A DNA stretch of 64,000 nt from Nostoc sp. MS1 (GTDB lineage Bacteria; Cyanobacteriota; Cyanobacteriia; Cyanobacteriales; Nostocaceae): positions 1,612,001 through 1,676,000 of the forward strand of contig NZ_AP023441.1 in the NCBI RefSeq assembly GCF_019976755.1, given 5' to 3'. A program made the translations under genes and the position numbers. Shown in pieces: positions 18,109-27,042 of the stretch. A model generated the notes under the pieces. That model was not told the DNA's origin and ran no database searches. It worked only from the letters and a program-made list of their open reading frames with translations. The stretch's first letter is position 1, and the number at the start of each line of letters is the position of its first letter.

Positions 18109-19421
18109 TATTGTTTCACCATTCCTTCATAACGCTGAGAAATAACGTAAGTTTGGACTTGTTTTGCTGTTTCAATCGCCACACCAACGAGAATTAGTAA
18201 AGATGTTGCACCTAATCCCTTAAATGTTGGTACTCCCAAGGCTCTTTCTACAGCAGTGGGGATAATTGCAACCAAGCCCAAGAAGATTGCACCCAAGAAA
18301 GTTAGTCGGTTAATTACTCGCTCAATATATTCGCTAGTCGCTTTCCCTGGACGAATACCTGGAATACTAGAACCCATTTTTTTCAAGTTCTGAGCCACAT
18401 CCACAGGGTTAACAATTAAAGACGAGTAGAAGTAGCTAAAGAAAACGATGGAAATTAAGTACACCAAAGCGTACACCCAAGAACCAGAACCACCAGGACT
18501 GAGGTAGGTGTTGACAATGTTCGCCAACTCTGGATTTTTGGTAAAGTTAGCAATCAAAAGCGGCAAGCTAAGGATGGCTGCGGCAAAAATGATTGGCATC
18601 ACACCGCCGGAGATGAGGCGTAAGGGTAAGTAGCTGCGTTGTTCCGCTAACACCCGACGACCAACTTGACGACGAGCGGAAATGATGGGGATGCGGCGAA
18701 TACCTTCTTGAACGAAGACGATACCGACAATTGTGGCTAGGAAGACTAACACTAGTACAATTACGCGACCAACAATTTCTCTACCGCCAATCTGTACTAA
18801 GTCGATGGTGTCACCCAAAGATTTCGGTAAAGAAGCAACAATGTTGACAAAAATCAACAAAGATGCGCCGTTACCAATACCGCGTTCCGTGATCAGTTCC
18901 GATGCCCACATGACGAACATAGAACCAGCCGTGAGGGCGATCGCAGTTTCCGCTACAAATATTGGCCCTGGCTGTAAGGCAAATTGTTGCAGAAATAAAG
19001 CCGAGAAAGCTGTACTTTGGACAATCGCCCAACCTACAGTTACATAACGAGTAATTTGGGAAATTTTCCGGCGACCAGCTTCGCCTTCATTTTTCTGTAA
19101 ATTTTCTAAAGATGGTATTGCTGCCGTCAGCAATTGAATGATAATGGACGCATTAATAAAGGGCAGAATCCCTAAAGCAAAGACCCCTAAAGTAGAAAGT
19201 CCCCGCCCGGAGAATATATCCAATAAACCAAATATGGAATTATTGCCCGAAATGGCTTCGGCGAATCTAGGTCTATCAATTCCTGGGACTGGTAAATAAA
19301 TACCCAGGCGAACCAAAATTAAAATACCGACAGTTACAAGCAGCCTACCTCTCAGTCCGGCTGCTTGTGCCATCTGCATAAAAGTTTCTTGAGCCGTTGG
19401 GGCTTTATCTCGACTGATCAT
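18108..19421 (-). CDS. secY: Preprotein translocase subunit SecY
   Basis: A 437-residue SecY, the channel-forming subunit of the Sec translocon in plasma and thylakoid membranes, with ten hydrophobic segments. Family motifs include GRLLVTVGILILVRLGIYLPVPG in TM1, the plug region with GLSTLGVFALGILPFINASI and the cytoplasmic loop IPGIRPGKATSEYIERVINR. The partner secG lies at 3993. It follows rplO after a 70-base gap. Confidence 0.98.
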   Translation of the reverse strand: MISRDKAPTAQETFMQMAQAAGLRGRLLVTVGILILVRLGIYLPVPGIDRPRFAEAISGNNSIFGLLDIFSGRGLSTLGVFALGILPFINASIIIQLLTAAIPSLENLQKNEGEAGRRKISQITRYVTVGWAIVQSTAFSALFLQQFALQPGPIFVAETAIALTAGSMFVMWASELITERGIGNGASLLIFVNIVASLPKSLGDTIDLVQIGGREIVGRVIVLVLVFLATIVGIVFVQEGIRRIPIISARRQVGRRVLAEQRSYLPLRLISGGVMPIIFAAAILSLPLLIANFTKNPELANIVNTYLSPGGSGSWVYALVYLISIVFFSYFYSSLIVNPVDVAQNLKKMGSSIPGIRPGKATSEYIERVINRLTFLGAIFLGLVAIIPTAVERALGVPTFKGLGATSLLILVGVAIETAKQVQTYVISQRYEGMVKQ

Positions 19422-19491
19422 AGAGTGCTACCTTTATCGTTAAGCTGGCGCTGGAAGCGAGTTAGCTAGCTTACAAGTGCGCTGTTAGGCT

Positions 19492-19938
19492 TCACCCTAA
19501 AACTTCACAACTCCCGCCAGCCGCCTCAATTTTGCTACGAGCTTGGCCTGTGAAAGCTGCCGCTTTGACGTTGAGTGCTACGCCTAATTCCCCATTACCC
19601 AAAACTTTCAATGGGCCTTTAGCAGCAGTTAAAATACCTGCTTCTCTTAAGGACTCCAAAGTTACTTCTGTATTTGCAGGAAGTGACGCTAACTTCTCTA
19701 CATTAATCGTAGTGTAAATTTTCCGATTAACTAAAGGGAAACCCTTCAGTTTAGGTATCCGGCGGTACAATGGCTGCTGACCACCTTCAAAACCGGGTCT
19801 AGTGCTGCTACCAGAACGAGATTTTTGACCTCTCATACCTAGACCAGCGCTAGCGCCTTGTCCAGCAGCAATACCTCTACCTACACGGCGGCGGCGTTTT
19901 TTTGAGCCTTTTTGGGGCTTAAGATCGTTGAGTCTCAT
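19492..19938 (-). CDS. rplO: 50S ribosomal protein L15
   Basis: A 148-residue uL15 starting MRLNDLKPQKGSKKRRRRVGRG, with the Gly-rich RRVGRGIAAGQGASAGLGMRGQKSR arm that threads into 23S rRNA. A longer frame to 20037 would use a repeat (GTTCGCGCAGCGTCTCCGAA) as coding sequence and is not supported. The usual L30 gene is absent between rpsE and rplO, as in other cyanobacteria. Confidence 0.97.
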   Translation of the reverse strand: MRLNDLKPQKGSKKRRRRVGRGIAAGQGASAGLGMRGQKSRSGSSTRPGFEGGQQPLYRRIPKLKGFPLVNRKIYTTINVEKLASLPANTEVTLESLREAGILTAAKGPLKVLGNGELGVALNVKAAAFTGQARSKIEAAGGSCEVLG

Positions 19939-20045
19939 AATCGAAATTTGTTGGTTGTCAGTTGTTAGCGTTGCACTGAGCTTGCCGTTCGCGCAGCGTC
20001 TCCGAAGGAGAAGTGTTGTCATTTTCACATCGGACAAATGACTAC

Positions 20046-20570
20046 TTAGATATAGAGTTTTTCGATCGCAATGCCTCTGTCTTCAGCGACTTCAGCAAAG
20101 GTACGCAGTGTAGATAGAGCGTTAACTGCTGCTCTAGCGTTGTTGAGTGGGTTATTAGAACCGAGTTGCTTGGCAAGTACGTTACGCACACCAGCTAATT
20201 CCAATACTGTACGAACAGCACCACCAGCAATTACACCAGTACCAGGAGCGGCTGGACGCATCATAACTTTAGCACCGCCACCTACACCATCAATGGGGTG
20301 AGGGATAGAGTTAGATTTGGTGATGGGGATATCAATTAGGTGTTTTTTGCCGTCGGCTACACCTTTTTTTACCGCACCAATTACATCAGATGCTTTACCT
20401 ACCCCTACTCCTACTTGACCGCGTTCGTTACCAACAACAACGATCGCACGGAAGCTGAGTTTTTTACCACCTTTAACTACCTTGCTCACCCGTCGGATTT
20501 GGATTACCCGCTCTTGCCAGTTGGTTTCTTCTTTTTTTGCGCGGTTAGCTTTACGACGACCTGTTGCCAT
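20046..20570 (-). CDS. rpsE: 30S ribosomal protein S5
   Basis: A 174-residue uS5 with WQERVIQIRRVSKVVKGGKK, the S5 double-stranded-RNA-binding fold, and GGGAKVMMRPAAPGTGVIAGGAVRTVLELAG. It is involved in decoding fidelity and mRNA helicase activity. It lies between rplR and rplO. Confidence 0.98.
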   Translation of the reverse strand: MATGRRKANRAKKEETNWQERVIQIRRVSKVVKGGKKLSFRAIVVVGNERGQVGVGVGKASDVIGAVKKGVADGKKHLIDIPITKSNSIPHPIDGVGGGAKVMMRPAAPGTGVIAGGAVRTVLELAGVRNVLAKQLGSNNPLNNARAAVNALSTLRTFAEVAEDRGIAIEKLYI

Positions 20571-20588
20571 AATTTATGCTCTCTATTT

Positions 20589-20648
20589 AGTCAATAGTCA
20601 ACAGTCAATAGTCAATAGTCAATCACTTTTGACTTTTGACTTTTGACA
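20589..20648. repeat. STRR (AGTCAAT / TTTTGAC heptamers)
   Basis: Tandem heptamers, AGTCAAT/AGTCAAC then CTTTTGA/TTTTGAC, lie between rplR and rpsE. Confidence 0.9.
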
Positions 20649-20650
20649 GT

Positions 20651-21013
20651 TTAGAAATCTAAACCAGCTTCGCGGGCTGCTTCGGCTAGTGCTTTAATAC
20701 GACCGTGGTATAAGTTACCACCGCGATCAAATACAACTTTGGTAATGCCTTTTTCCAGCGATCGCTGGGCGATCAATTTACCAATTTGGGCTGATGCTGT
20801 ACAGTTACCGCCCGATGTCAAACTTGATTTCACTTCTGGTTCTACAGTTGATGCTGCTACCAGTGTGTGATGTTGTGTATCATCGATTACTTGAGCGTAA
20901 ATATGCTCATTAGAGCGAAATACAGCCAACCGTGGACGTTCTGGAGAACCTTGAACTTTACCACGAATGCGTCTGTGACGACGATTTTTTGATTCTCTAC
21001 GAGTAAGTTTCAT
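20651..21013 (-). CDS. rplR: 50S ribosomal protein L18
   Basis: A 120-residue uL18 that binds 5S rRNA. It begins MKLTRRESKNRRHRRIRGKVQG and has RPRLAVFRSNEHIYAQVIDD and the ending YHGRIKALAEAAREAGLDF. It is two bases from rplF. Confidence 0.98.
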   Translation of the reverse strand: MKLTRRESKNRRHRRIRGKVQGSPERPRLAVFRSNEHIYAQVIDDTQHHTLVAASTVEPEVKSSLTSGGNCTASAQIGKLIAQRSLEKGITKVVFDRGGNLYHGRIKALAEAAREAGLDF

Positions 21014-21015
21014 GT

Positions 21016-21564
21016 TTACTTCTTACCACCCTTACCAGTCTTACCAGCTTTACGTCTGACCACCTCACCCGCATAGCGGATACCTTTACCCTTGTAAGGT
21101 TCTGGTGGACGAACGGCACGAACTTTTGCTGCTGTGTTACCAACAATTTCTTTGTCATAGCCACTGACTATAACGTTGGTATTGTTTTCTACAGCAAACT
21201 GAATCCCATCTGGTGGTTCAATTTGGACTTGATGGCTATAACCCATGTTGAGAACTAGGTTACGACCTTGAACTGCTGCCCGATAACCTACACCTTGGAT
21301 TTCCAAACGACGTTGAAAACCTTGGGAAACTCCCTCTACCATGTTGGCAACTAGAGTGCGGCTTAAACCGTGGAGTTGTCTGGAAGTACGAGTTTCATCC
21401 CGACGGGTGACTTGTAAAGTATCCCCTTCTTGGGTAACTGTGACGTTAGGGGGCAGGTTTCTTGAGAGTTCGCCCTTGGGGCCTTTCACCGCTACTTTCG
21501 TGCCGTCGATGGTGACTTGCACTTTGGCGGGTACAGTAATTGGACGTTTACCAATACGAGACAT
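21016..21564 (-). CDS. rplF: 50S ribosomal protein L6
   Basis: A 182-residue uL6 starting MSRIGKRPITVPAKVQV and ending with the family motif PEPYKGKGIRYAGEVVRRKAGK. It lies near the factor-binding site of the large subunit. Confidence 0.98.
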   Translation of the reverse strand: MSRIGKRPITVPAKVQVTIDGTKVAVKGPKGELSRNLPPNVTVTQEGDTLQVTRRDETRTSRQLHGLSRTLVANMVEGVSQGFQRRLEIQGVGYRAAVQGRNLVLNMGYSHQVQIEPPDGIQFAVENNTNVIVSGYDKEIVGNTAAKVRAVRPPEPYKGKGIRYAGEVVRRKAGKTGKGGKK

Positions 21565-21577
21565 GATTTTTTATCCT

Positions 21578-21653
21578 TTGTCAGTTGTCAATTGTCAATT
21601 GTCAGTTGTCAGTTGTCCTAATGACTAATGACTAATGACTAATGACTAATGAC
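21578..21653. repeat. STRR (TTGTCAG and ACTAATG heptamers)
   Basis: Five copies of TTGTCAG/TTGTCAA followed by five of CTAATGA lie between rpsH and rplF. Confidence 0.93.
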
Positions 21654-21660
21654 CAAATAA

Positions 21661-22062
21661 CTACCATACGTAGCAAAGTATTTCACCACCCACGTTTTGA
21701 CGACGCGCTTCGCGGTCGGTCATGATACCACTGGATGTAGAAATGATGGCGATACCAATACCACCTAATACTCTTGGTAATTCTTTTCTGTTGGAGTAAA
21801 CACGCAAACCGGGCTTACTGACGCGCTTGAGAGCGGTAATGAGTGGTTGACGATTTCTACCCTTGTATTTCAAAGAAATTACTAGGTTACGTTTTACGCC
21901 ATCTCCGTCTTCAGAAAATTCCGAGATAAAGCCTTCTTCTTGTAACACTCTAGCAATGTTACGTGTCATTTTTGTGGCTGGCACTAGTGTTGTTTGATGC
22001 CTTGCCATGTTAGCATTGCGGATGCGCGTTAGCATATCTGCAATTGTGTCGTTAGCCGCCAT
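21661..22062 (-). CDS. rpsH: 30S ribosomal protein S8
   Basis: A 133-residue uS8 starting MAANDTIADMLTRIRNANMAR and ending in the family signature GIMTDREARRQNVGGEILCYVW. It binds 16S rRNA helix 21. It follows rplE directly; the S14 gene that lies between them in many bacteria is missing here, as usual in cyanobacteria. Confidence 0.98.
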   Translation of the reverse strand: MAANDTIADMLTRIRNANMARHQTTLVPATKMTRNIARVLQEEGFISEFSEDGDGVKRNLVISLKYKGRNRQPLITALKRVSKPGLRVYSNRKELPRVLGGIGIAIISTSSGIMTDREARRQNVGGEILCYVW

Positions 22063-22082
22063 CGTTCCCTCTTTAGATGAAC

Positions 22083-22631
22083 TTATTGATCGCGAAAGGG
22101 CATTCCAAATTCTTTGAGTAAGGCGCGGCCCTCTTCGTCGTTTTTCGCTGTGGTGATGATGGAAATATCAAGACCACGGATTTGATCGATGCTGTCGTAT
22201 TCGATTTCTGGAAAGATTAACTGTTCTCTTACGCCTAGAGTATAGTTACCGCGACCGTCGAAGCTTTTGGGGCTGATACCACGGAAGTCTCTAATTCTAG
22301 GTAGTGATAGGCTAATCAGGCGGTCGAAAAAGGAATACATCCTTTCGCCGCGCAGTGTCACCATGATACCTACAGGCATACCCTGACGAATTTTAAAGCC
22401 TGCGATCGCCTTTTTCGCTCTGGTAACTACTGGCTTTTGACCAGTAATATTAGCAATCTCGGTTAAGGATGCTTCTAAGGCTTTAGCATTTTGAGCCGCT
22501 TCGCCCAAACCTCGGTTAACAGTAATTTTCACCAACTTGGGTACTTGATGTACGTTAGTGTATTGAAACTGTTGGGTGAGTTTGGGAACGATTGTCTCGT
22601 TATATATGGTTTTGAGTCTTGGTGTCGCCAT
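22083..22631 (-). CDS. rplE: 50S ribosomal protein L5
   Basis: A 182-residue uL5, a 5S rRNA binding protein of the central protuberance. It shows VPKLVKITVNRGLGEAAQNAK, PVVTRAKKAIAGFKIRQGMPVG and the ending DEEGRALLKEFGMPFRDQ. Confidence 0.98.
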   Translation of the reverse strand: MATPRLKTIYNETIVPKLTQQFQYTNVHQVPKLVKITVNRGLGEAAQNAKALEASLTEIANITGQKPVVTRAKKAIAGFKIRQGMPVGIMVTLRGERMYSFFDRLISLSLPRIRDFRGISPKSFDGRGNYTLGVREQLIFPEIEYDSIDQIRGLDISIITTAKNDEEGRALLKEFGMPFRDQ

Positions 22632-22729
22632 AGTTTTTTGTCCTTCTCCCTGGTCTTGGTCAGGGATTTAATTTTGATTTTAGATGGTCAATTTAATTAC
22701 GTATCTAAAATCTCAAGGTGGTTTATTCC

Positions 22730-23083
22730 CTAGCTATCGAGAATTTCGCCAGTTTTCTTGAGTTTTCTTACTTTCTTACCTTCGGCGGTGAAAGTGTAGC
22801 AGACACGACTAGCGACGTTTTGCTTTGTGGAATAAAGCATGACGTTGGAACTGTGAATAGGTGCTTCCTGAGTCACAATTCTGCCCGATTCCCCTTCTTG
22901 TTGGGGTTTTACGTGCTTAGTCTTAATGTTGACACCTTTAACAATAACTTTGCTCAGTTGGGGCAGTGCTTTAATCACTTCACCAATTTTGCCTTTGTCT
23001 TTGCCAGCAATTATTTGCACTGTGTCGCCAGTTTTGACGTGCATTTTATGAAATGTGGGTGTTGTTTGCTTCTTGAAAGCCAT
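22730..23083 (-). CDS. rplX: 50S ribosomal protein L24
   Basis: A 117-residue uL24, an assembly initiator of the large subunit with a KOW motif (KTGDTVQIIAGKDKGKIGEV). The start [20 protein letters not shown] is used; its first codon overlaps the rplN stop codon. Confidence 0.96.
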   Translation of the reverse strand: MAFKKQTTPTFHKMHVKTGDTVQIIAGKDKGKIGEVIKALPQLSKVIVKGVNIKTKHVKPQQEGESGRIVTQEAPIHSSNVMLYSTKQNVASRVCYTFTAEGKKVRKLKKTGEILDS

Positions 23084-23451
23084 TACAGCACCTCCGGCGC
23101 AAGAGAAACGATTTTGGTAAAGTTTTTGTCGCGTAATTCCCGTGCTACTGGGCCAAATACCCGTGTACCTCTGGGATTACCATCTTTGTTGATAATCACG
23201 GCTGCGTTATCGTCAAAGCGAATGGTCATACCGCTATCGCGGCGGATGTGATGGCGGGTGCGGACAATTACCGCTTCCACAACATCGGATTTTTTTACAG
23301 CCATGTTGGGTGTAGCATCTTTGACGACAGCGATAATTTTGTCGCCAATGAACCCGTAACGACTGTTACCCGCACCTAAGACACGGATACACATCAATTT
23401 ACGAGCGCCGCTATTATCAGCGACATTGAGATAGGTTTGGGGTTGAATCAC
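23083..23451 (-). CDS. rplN: 50S ribosomal protein L14
   Basis: A 122-residue uL14 starting [21 protein letters not shown] and ending [12 protein letters not shown], at the subunit interface. The [17 protein letters not shown] loop is present. Confidence 0.98.
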
Positions 23452-23489
23452 AATTGGTCTCCCTTATAAAGTTGTTATTTTTATAACAA

Positions 23490-23735
23490 CTAAGCCTTGG
23501 TGTTGAGAATTTCTGCAACTTCCCAGCGCTTGGTTTTACTCAAGGGTCTGGTTTCTTTAATCCGCACGCGATCGCCCACTTTACATTTGTTTTCTTCGTC
23601 GTGTGCTTTATAGCGGCGGGTTTTAACTACAATCTTGCCGTACTTGGGGTGGGGAGCGCGGTTTTCTATGGCAACTACCACAGTTTTCTGCATTTTATCG
23701 CTCACTACCAAGCCGACTCGTTCTTTGATTGCCAT
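23490..23735 (-). CDS. rpsQ: 30S ribosomal protein S17
   Basis: An 81-residue uS17, OB-fold, starting MAIKERVGLVVSDKMQKTVVVA with VGDRVRIKETRPLSKTKRW. It binds 16S rRNA early in assembly. Confidence 0.98.
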   Translation of the reverse strand: MAIKERVGLVVSDKMQKTVVVAIENRAPHPKYGKIVVKTRRYKAHDEENKCKVGDRVRIKETRPLSKTKRWEVAEILNTKA

Positions 23736-23747
23736 AATCTCCTACTT

Positions 23748-23972
23748 TTATTCTTGAGTCGCTTGAGATGCTGCTGCCCGTTTCCGTTCTCCTTCTACTG
23801 TTAATAGTTGGGCTAGACGATGGCGAGCATGGCGGAACTGGTGAGGCTTTTCTAGTTGTCTGGTGGCTTTTTGTAAGCGCAACTGAAACAGTTGTTTTTT
23901 TACTGCTGTAATTTCCGCAGTCAGTTGTTCGTCGCTTAGTTCTCTAGCTTCTGAAATTTTGGGAAGTGGCAT
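23748..23972 (-). CDS. rpmC: 50S ribosomal protein L29
   Basis: A 74-residue uL29, two helices, with ARELSDEQLTAEITAVKKQLFQLRLQKATRQLEKPH. It stands at the polypeptide exit and helps dock signal recognition particle and trigger factor. It lies three bases after rplP. Confidence 0.97.
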   Translation of the reverse strand: MPLPKISEARELSDEQLTAEITAVKKQLFQLRLQKATRQLEKPHQFRHARHRLAQLLTVEGERKRAAASQATQE

Positions 23973-23975
23973 AAC

Positions 23976-24413
23976 CTATTCCTGTTCCTGTTCCTGTTCC
24001 TCTATTTGAGGACGCACAATAAACTTGGTTTTGATGGGTAGCTTAAAAGCCGCTAGACGCATCGCTTCACGAGCAATTTCTTCAGAAACGCCAGCGATTT
24101 CAAATAAAATCCGGCCTGGTTTAACTACTGCTACCCAAAATTCTGGATTACCTTTACCGGAACCCATCCGGGTTTCCGCAGGACGCATGGTAACAGGCTT
24201 ATCTGGGAAAATACGAATCCAGATTTTTCCACCCCGGCGGATGTAACGAGTCATCGCCCGACGGGAAGCTTCAATTTGCCGAGAGGTGATCCAAGCTGGT
24301 TCTTGGGCTTGGAGTGCGAAATCTCCAAAGTTCAGGGTACTACCCCGATGGGCTAACCCTGTCATCCGCCCGCGCTGTTGTTTGCGGAATTTAGTTCTTC
24401 TTGGACTTAACAT
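23976..24413 (-). CDS. rplP: 50S ribosomal protein L16
   Basis: A 145-residue uL16 starting MLSPRRTKFRKQQRGRMTG with RPAETRMGSGKGNPEFWVAVVKPG near the peptidyl-transferase centre. The last residues EEQEQEQE are coded by a tandem hexamer (TTCCTG on the plus strand, 23981-24001), so the acidic/Gln tail length may vary between strains. Confidence 0.98.
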   Translation of the reverse strand: MLSPRRTKFRKQQRGRMTGLAHRGSTLNFGDFALQAQEPAWITSRQIEASRRAMTRYIRRGGKIWIRIFPDKPVTMRPAETRMGSGKGNPEFWVAVVKPGRILFEIAGVSEEIAREAMRLAAFKLPIKTKFIVRPQIEEQEQEQE

Positions 24414-24416
24414 GGT

Positions 24417-24470
24417 TTGTCATTGGTCATTGGTCATTGGTCATTGGTCATTGGTCATTGGTCAATAGTC
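24417..24470. repeat. STRR (seven copies of TCATTGG)
   Basis: About seven tandem TCATTGG heptamers, then related TGGACTG units to about 24506, between rpsC and rplP. Confidence 0.95.
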
Positions 24471-24510
24471 AAACAATTTGGACTATGGACTGTGGACTGT
24501 GGACTAATGA

Positions 24511-25272
24511 CTATCCTTCATTAGAGCGGTCTTCAAACTGCTGGCGGCGGCGTTGTTGTTGACGACGACGGGGTTCGCGATCGCGTTCGCGGGATGAGGG
24601 TTGCGGTGCAGCAACTTCTTGTCCGGGGATGATTTCGCCTTTAAATACCCAAACTTTAATGCCGAGAATACCGTAAACGGTTTTGGCTGTGCAGTATGAG
24701 TAGTCAATGTCAGCGCGGAGGGTGTGTAGAGGAACTCTACCTTCTCTTGTCCACTCTGTCCGGGCAATTTCTGCACCGTTGAGGCGACCGCTAACTTGAA
24801 CTTTGATACCTTGAATGCCGGCTTTTTGAGCGCGTTGAATTGCTTGGCGCACTACGCGACGGAAGGAAACACGACGTTCCAACTGTTGAGCAATAAATTC
24901 GGCAATTAGGTAAGCATCAGCATCAACTCGTTGTACTTCGACTACGTTGATGCGAATTTGGCGATTTCCACCTAAGAGTGTTTGTAGTCCGGTACGCAAG
25001 GCTTCAATACCTTGTCCACCGCGACCTACAACTACACCAGGGCGAGCTGTGCGTACTTCTAAATCGATTTGGTCGGCTTTACGCTCAATCCGTACTTCGG
25101 AAATACCAGCGTTATTTTGTGCGAGTCTACCCAGTTTTTGTTCTATATATTGACGCAGTTTGTGGTCTTCTTGTAGAAGTTCTGGATAGCGGCTAGGTTC
25201 GGCAAACCAACGCGATTGGTGTTCTTGGGTAATTCCCAGGCGAAAGCCAACTGGATGAATTTTTTGTCCCAC
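24511..25272 (-). CDS. rpsC: 30S ribosomal protein S3
   Basis: A 253-residue uS3 with a KH domain (RPGVVVGRGGQGIEALR) at the mRNA entry. It starts MGQKIHPVGFRLGI. After the conserved GEIIPGQE, a variable Arg/Gln-rich tail of about 34 residues follows (RERDREPRRRQQQRRRQQ), longer than in E. coli but seen in other cyanobacteria. Confidence 0.98.
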   Translation of the reverse strand: MGQKIHPVGFRLGITQEHQSRWFAEPSRYPELLQEDHKLRQYIEQKLGRLAQNNAGISEVRIERKADQIDLEVRTARPGVVVGRGGQGIEALRTGLQTLLGGNRQIRINVVEVQRVDADAYLIAEFIAQQLERRVSFRRVVRQAIQRAQKAGIQGIKVQVSGRLNGAEIARTEWTREGRVPLHTLRADIDYSYCTAKTVYGILGIKVWVFKGEIIPGQEVAAPQPSSRERDREPRRRQQQRRRQQFEDRSNEG

Positions 25273-25324
25273 AAATGCTTCCTCTAAAATTTCTGACTTT
25301 AAGGCAATTTTTTGTGTCTAGAAC

Positions 25325-25684
25325 TTATTTAGCGTTGGCGTTAGCAGCCACAGCCAAGGTGATATGACACGTCGGCTTGCGAATTTGGTAAGCTCTACCT
25401 TGCGCTCTAGGTTGGAAGCGTTTCAACACTGGGCCTTGGTCAGCATAAGCCTGGGTAATTACTAACTCTGTGCGGTCTAAGCCTGCATTATGTTCGGCGT
25501 TAGCAGCAGCACTCCGCAGCAGTGTTAACACTGGCTCAGTGGCTCGATAGGGCATAAATTCTAGGATAATTAGCGCTTCCCGATAGGAACGTCCCCGGAT
25601 TTGGTCGAGTACACGACGCACTTTAAAGGGAGACATTCTGATAAAACGGGCGATCGCTTTTACTTCAGTAGTATCAGTAGCCAT
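25325..25684 (-). CDS. rplV: 50S ribosomal protein L22
   Basis: A 119-residue uL22 lining the exit tunnel, with ARFIRMSPFKVRRVLDQIRG and the beta-hairpin LKRFQPRAQGRAYQIRKP. The start MATDTTEVKA was chosen; a frame to 25705 would add seven residues upstream. Confidence 0.97.
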   Translation of the reverse strand: MATDTTEVKAIARFIRMSPFKVRRVLDQIRGRSYREALIILEFMPYRATEPVLTLLRSAAANAEHNAGLDRTELVITQAYADQGPVLKRFQPRAQGRAYQIRKPTCHITLAVAANANAK

Positions 25685-25698
25685 AATTTTCTCCAATT

Positions 25699-25768
25699 TT
25701 GTCATTTGTCATTTGTCATCTGTCATTTGTCTTGCAACTAATGACTAATGACTAATGACTAACGACTA
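25699..25768. repeat. STRR (TTTGTCA and ACTAATG heptamers)
   Basis: Tandem TTTGTCA units followed by ACTAATG units between rpsS and rplV. Confidence 0.92.
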
Positions 25769-26044
25769 CCTACCTGATTTTTTATCAGACTTACCATGAC
25801 CTCTGTAGGTACGTGTAGGAGCAAATTCTCCCAACTTGTGACCTACCATTTGGTCGCTGATAAATACTGGAACGTGTTGGCGGCCGTTGTGAACGGCGAT
25901 AGTATGACCTACCATTAGTGGCAGAATTGTGGAAGCTCTAGACCAAGTTTTAATTACTTGCTTTTCATTTCTATCGTTGAGCTTTTCAATTTTGCTTAGT
26001 AAATGATCGGCTACAAAAGGCCCTTTTTTAAGAGAACGACCCAT
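25766..26044 (-). CDS. rpsS: 30S ribosomal protein S19
   Basis: A 92-residue uS19 of the 30S head, starting MGRSLKKGPFVADHLLSKIE with the family motif GHKLGEFAPTRTYRGHGK. Confidence 0.98.
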   Translation of the reverse strand: MGRSLKKGPFVADHLLSKIEKLNDRNEKQVIKTWSRASTILPLMVGHTIAVHNGRQHVPVFISDQMVGHKLGEFAPTRTYRGHGKSDKKSGR

Positions 26045-26045
26045 A

Positions 26046-26168
26046 ATGTAATTTTGGATTTTGGATTTTAGATTTTGGATTTAGTAATTTTAGATTTTGG
26101 ATTTAGTAATTTTAGATTTTGGATCGTTGGAAGTACACCCAATCTAAAATCTAAAATTTAAAATCTAA
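26046..26168. repeat. Imperfect inverted set of GATTTTGGATTTTAG repeats
   Basis: Copies of ATTTTAGATTTTGGATTTAG are followed by the complementary AATCTAAAATCTAAAATTTAAAA between rplB and rpsS, so the transcript could fold into a long AU-rich hairpin inside the ribosomal operon. Confidence 0.8.
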
Positions 26169-26172
26169 AATT

Positions 26173-27036
26173 CTATGATTCACGACCACCACGACCGCGT
26201 TTAGAAGATTTACGACGACGGCGTACAATCAACTTGCTGCTGGCTTTCTTGGGTTTACGTGTTTTCGCACCCAAGGTTGGTTTACCCCAAGGAGTAACAG
26301 GGCCGGATCTACCGATAGGCGCTCTACCCTCACCACCTCCATGTGGGTGGTCTACTGGGTTCATGACGCTACCTCTAACTTTGGGACGGCGACCTTTCCA
26401 GCGATTTCTACCAGCTTTACCAGCGCTCAAGTTTCTTGCGTCGGTGTTACCTACTTGGCCAATGGTGGCGTAACATTCACGACGAATTAAGCGGACTTCA
26501 CCAGAAGGTAGCTTGAGGGTAACGTAATTACCTTCTTTCGCCACAACTTGAGCGGTAGCACCAGCAGAGCGAACGATTTGACCGCCCTTACCTGCTTTTA
26601 ACTCGACGTTGTGAACGCTTGTACCCAAGGGAATGTTCGCCAAGGGTAAAGCATTTCCGTCTTCAATTGGTGATTCTGGCCCGGCCATGATTGTTGTCCC
26701 AACTTTCATGTTATTGGGATGCAGGATATACCGTTTTTCCCCATCTTCGTAGGAAACTAAGGCAATCCGCGCGTTCCGGTTGGGATCGTACTCAATGGCT
26801 ATGACGGTAGCGGGAATACCGCGTTTATCGCGCTTGAAGTCGATGATCCGATAAAGTCTTTTGTGTCCACCACCACGGCGACGGCTGGTGATGCGGCCTT
26901 GGTTGTTACGACCTTTTGCCCGATGTTTATATACCGTCAGTGACTTTTCTGGCTCGGTTTTGGTAATTTCCGCGAAGTCAGAAATTGTAACCTGGCGTGT
27001 ACTGGGGGTATAAGGGCGATAAGAACGAGTACCCAT
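26173..27036 (-). CDS. rplB: 50S ribosomal protein L2
   Basis: A 287-residue uL2, needed for subunit joining and peptidyl transfer. Family motif PVDHPHGGGEGRAPIGR (about 229-245) with the key His is intact, and the tail is very basic (RRRRKSSKRGRGG). Confidence 0.98.
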   Translation of the reverse strand: MGTRSYRPYTPSTRQVTISDFAEITKTEPEKSLTVYKHRAKGRNNQGRITSRRRGGGHKRLYRIIDFKRDKRGIPATVIAIEYDPNRNARIALVSYEDGEKRYILHPNNMKVGTTIMAGPESPIEDGNALPLANIPLGTSVHNVELKAGKGGQIVRSAGATAQVVAKEGNYVTLKLPSGEVRLIRRECYATIGQVGNTDARNLSAGKAGRNRWKGRRPKVRGSVMNPVDHPHGGGEGRAPIGRSGPVTPWGKPTLGAKTRKPKKASSKLIVRRRRKSSKRGRGGRES

Positions 27037-27042
27037 GATAGT

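Noticed and set aside
19939..20037. Longer N-terminus for rplO
   Set aside because: The 33 extra residues come from a GCGTCTCCGAAGGAGAAG-type repeat.
24504..24776. Second frame over the rpsC 3' end
   Set aside because: It overlaps a well-conserved ribosomal gene in another frame, has no family resemblance and no start signal.
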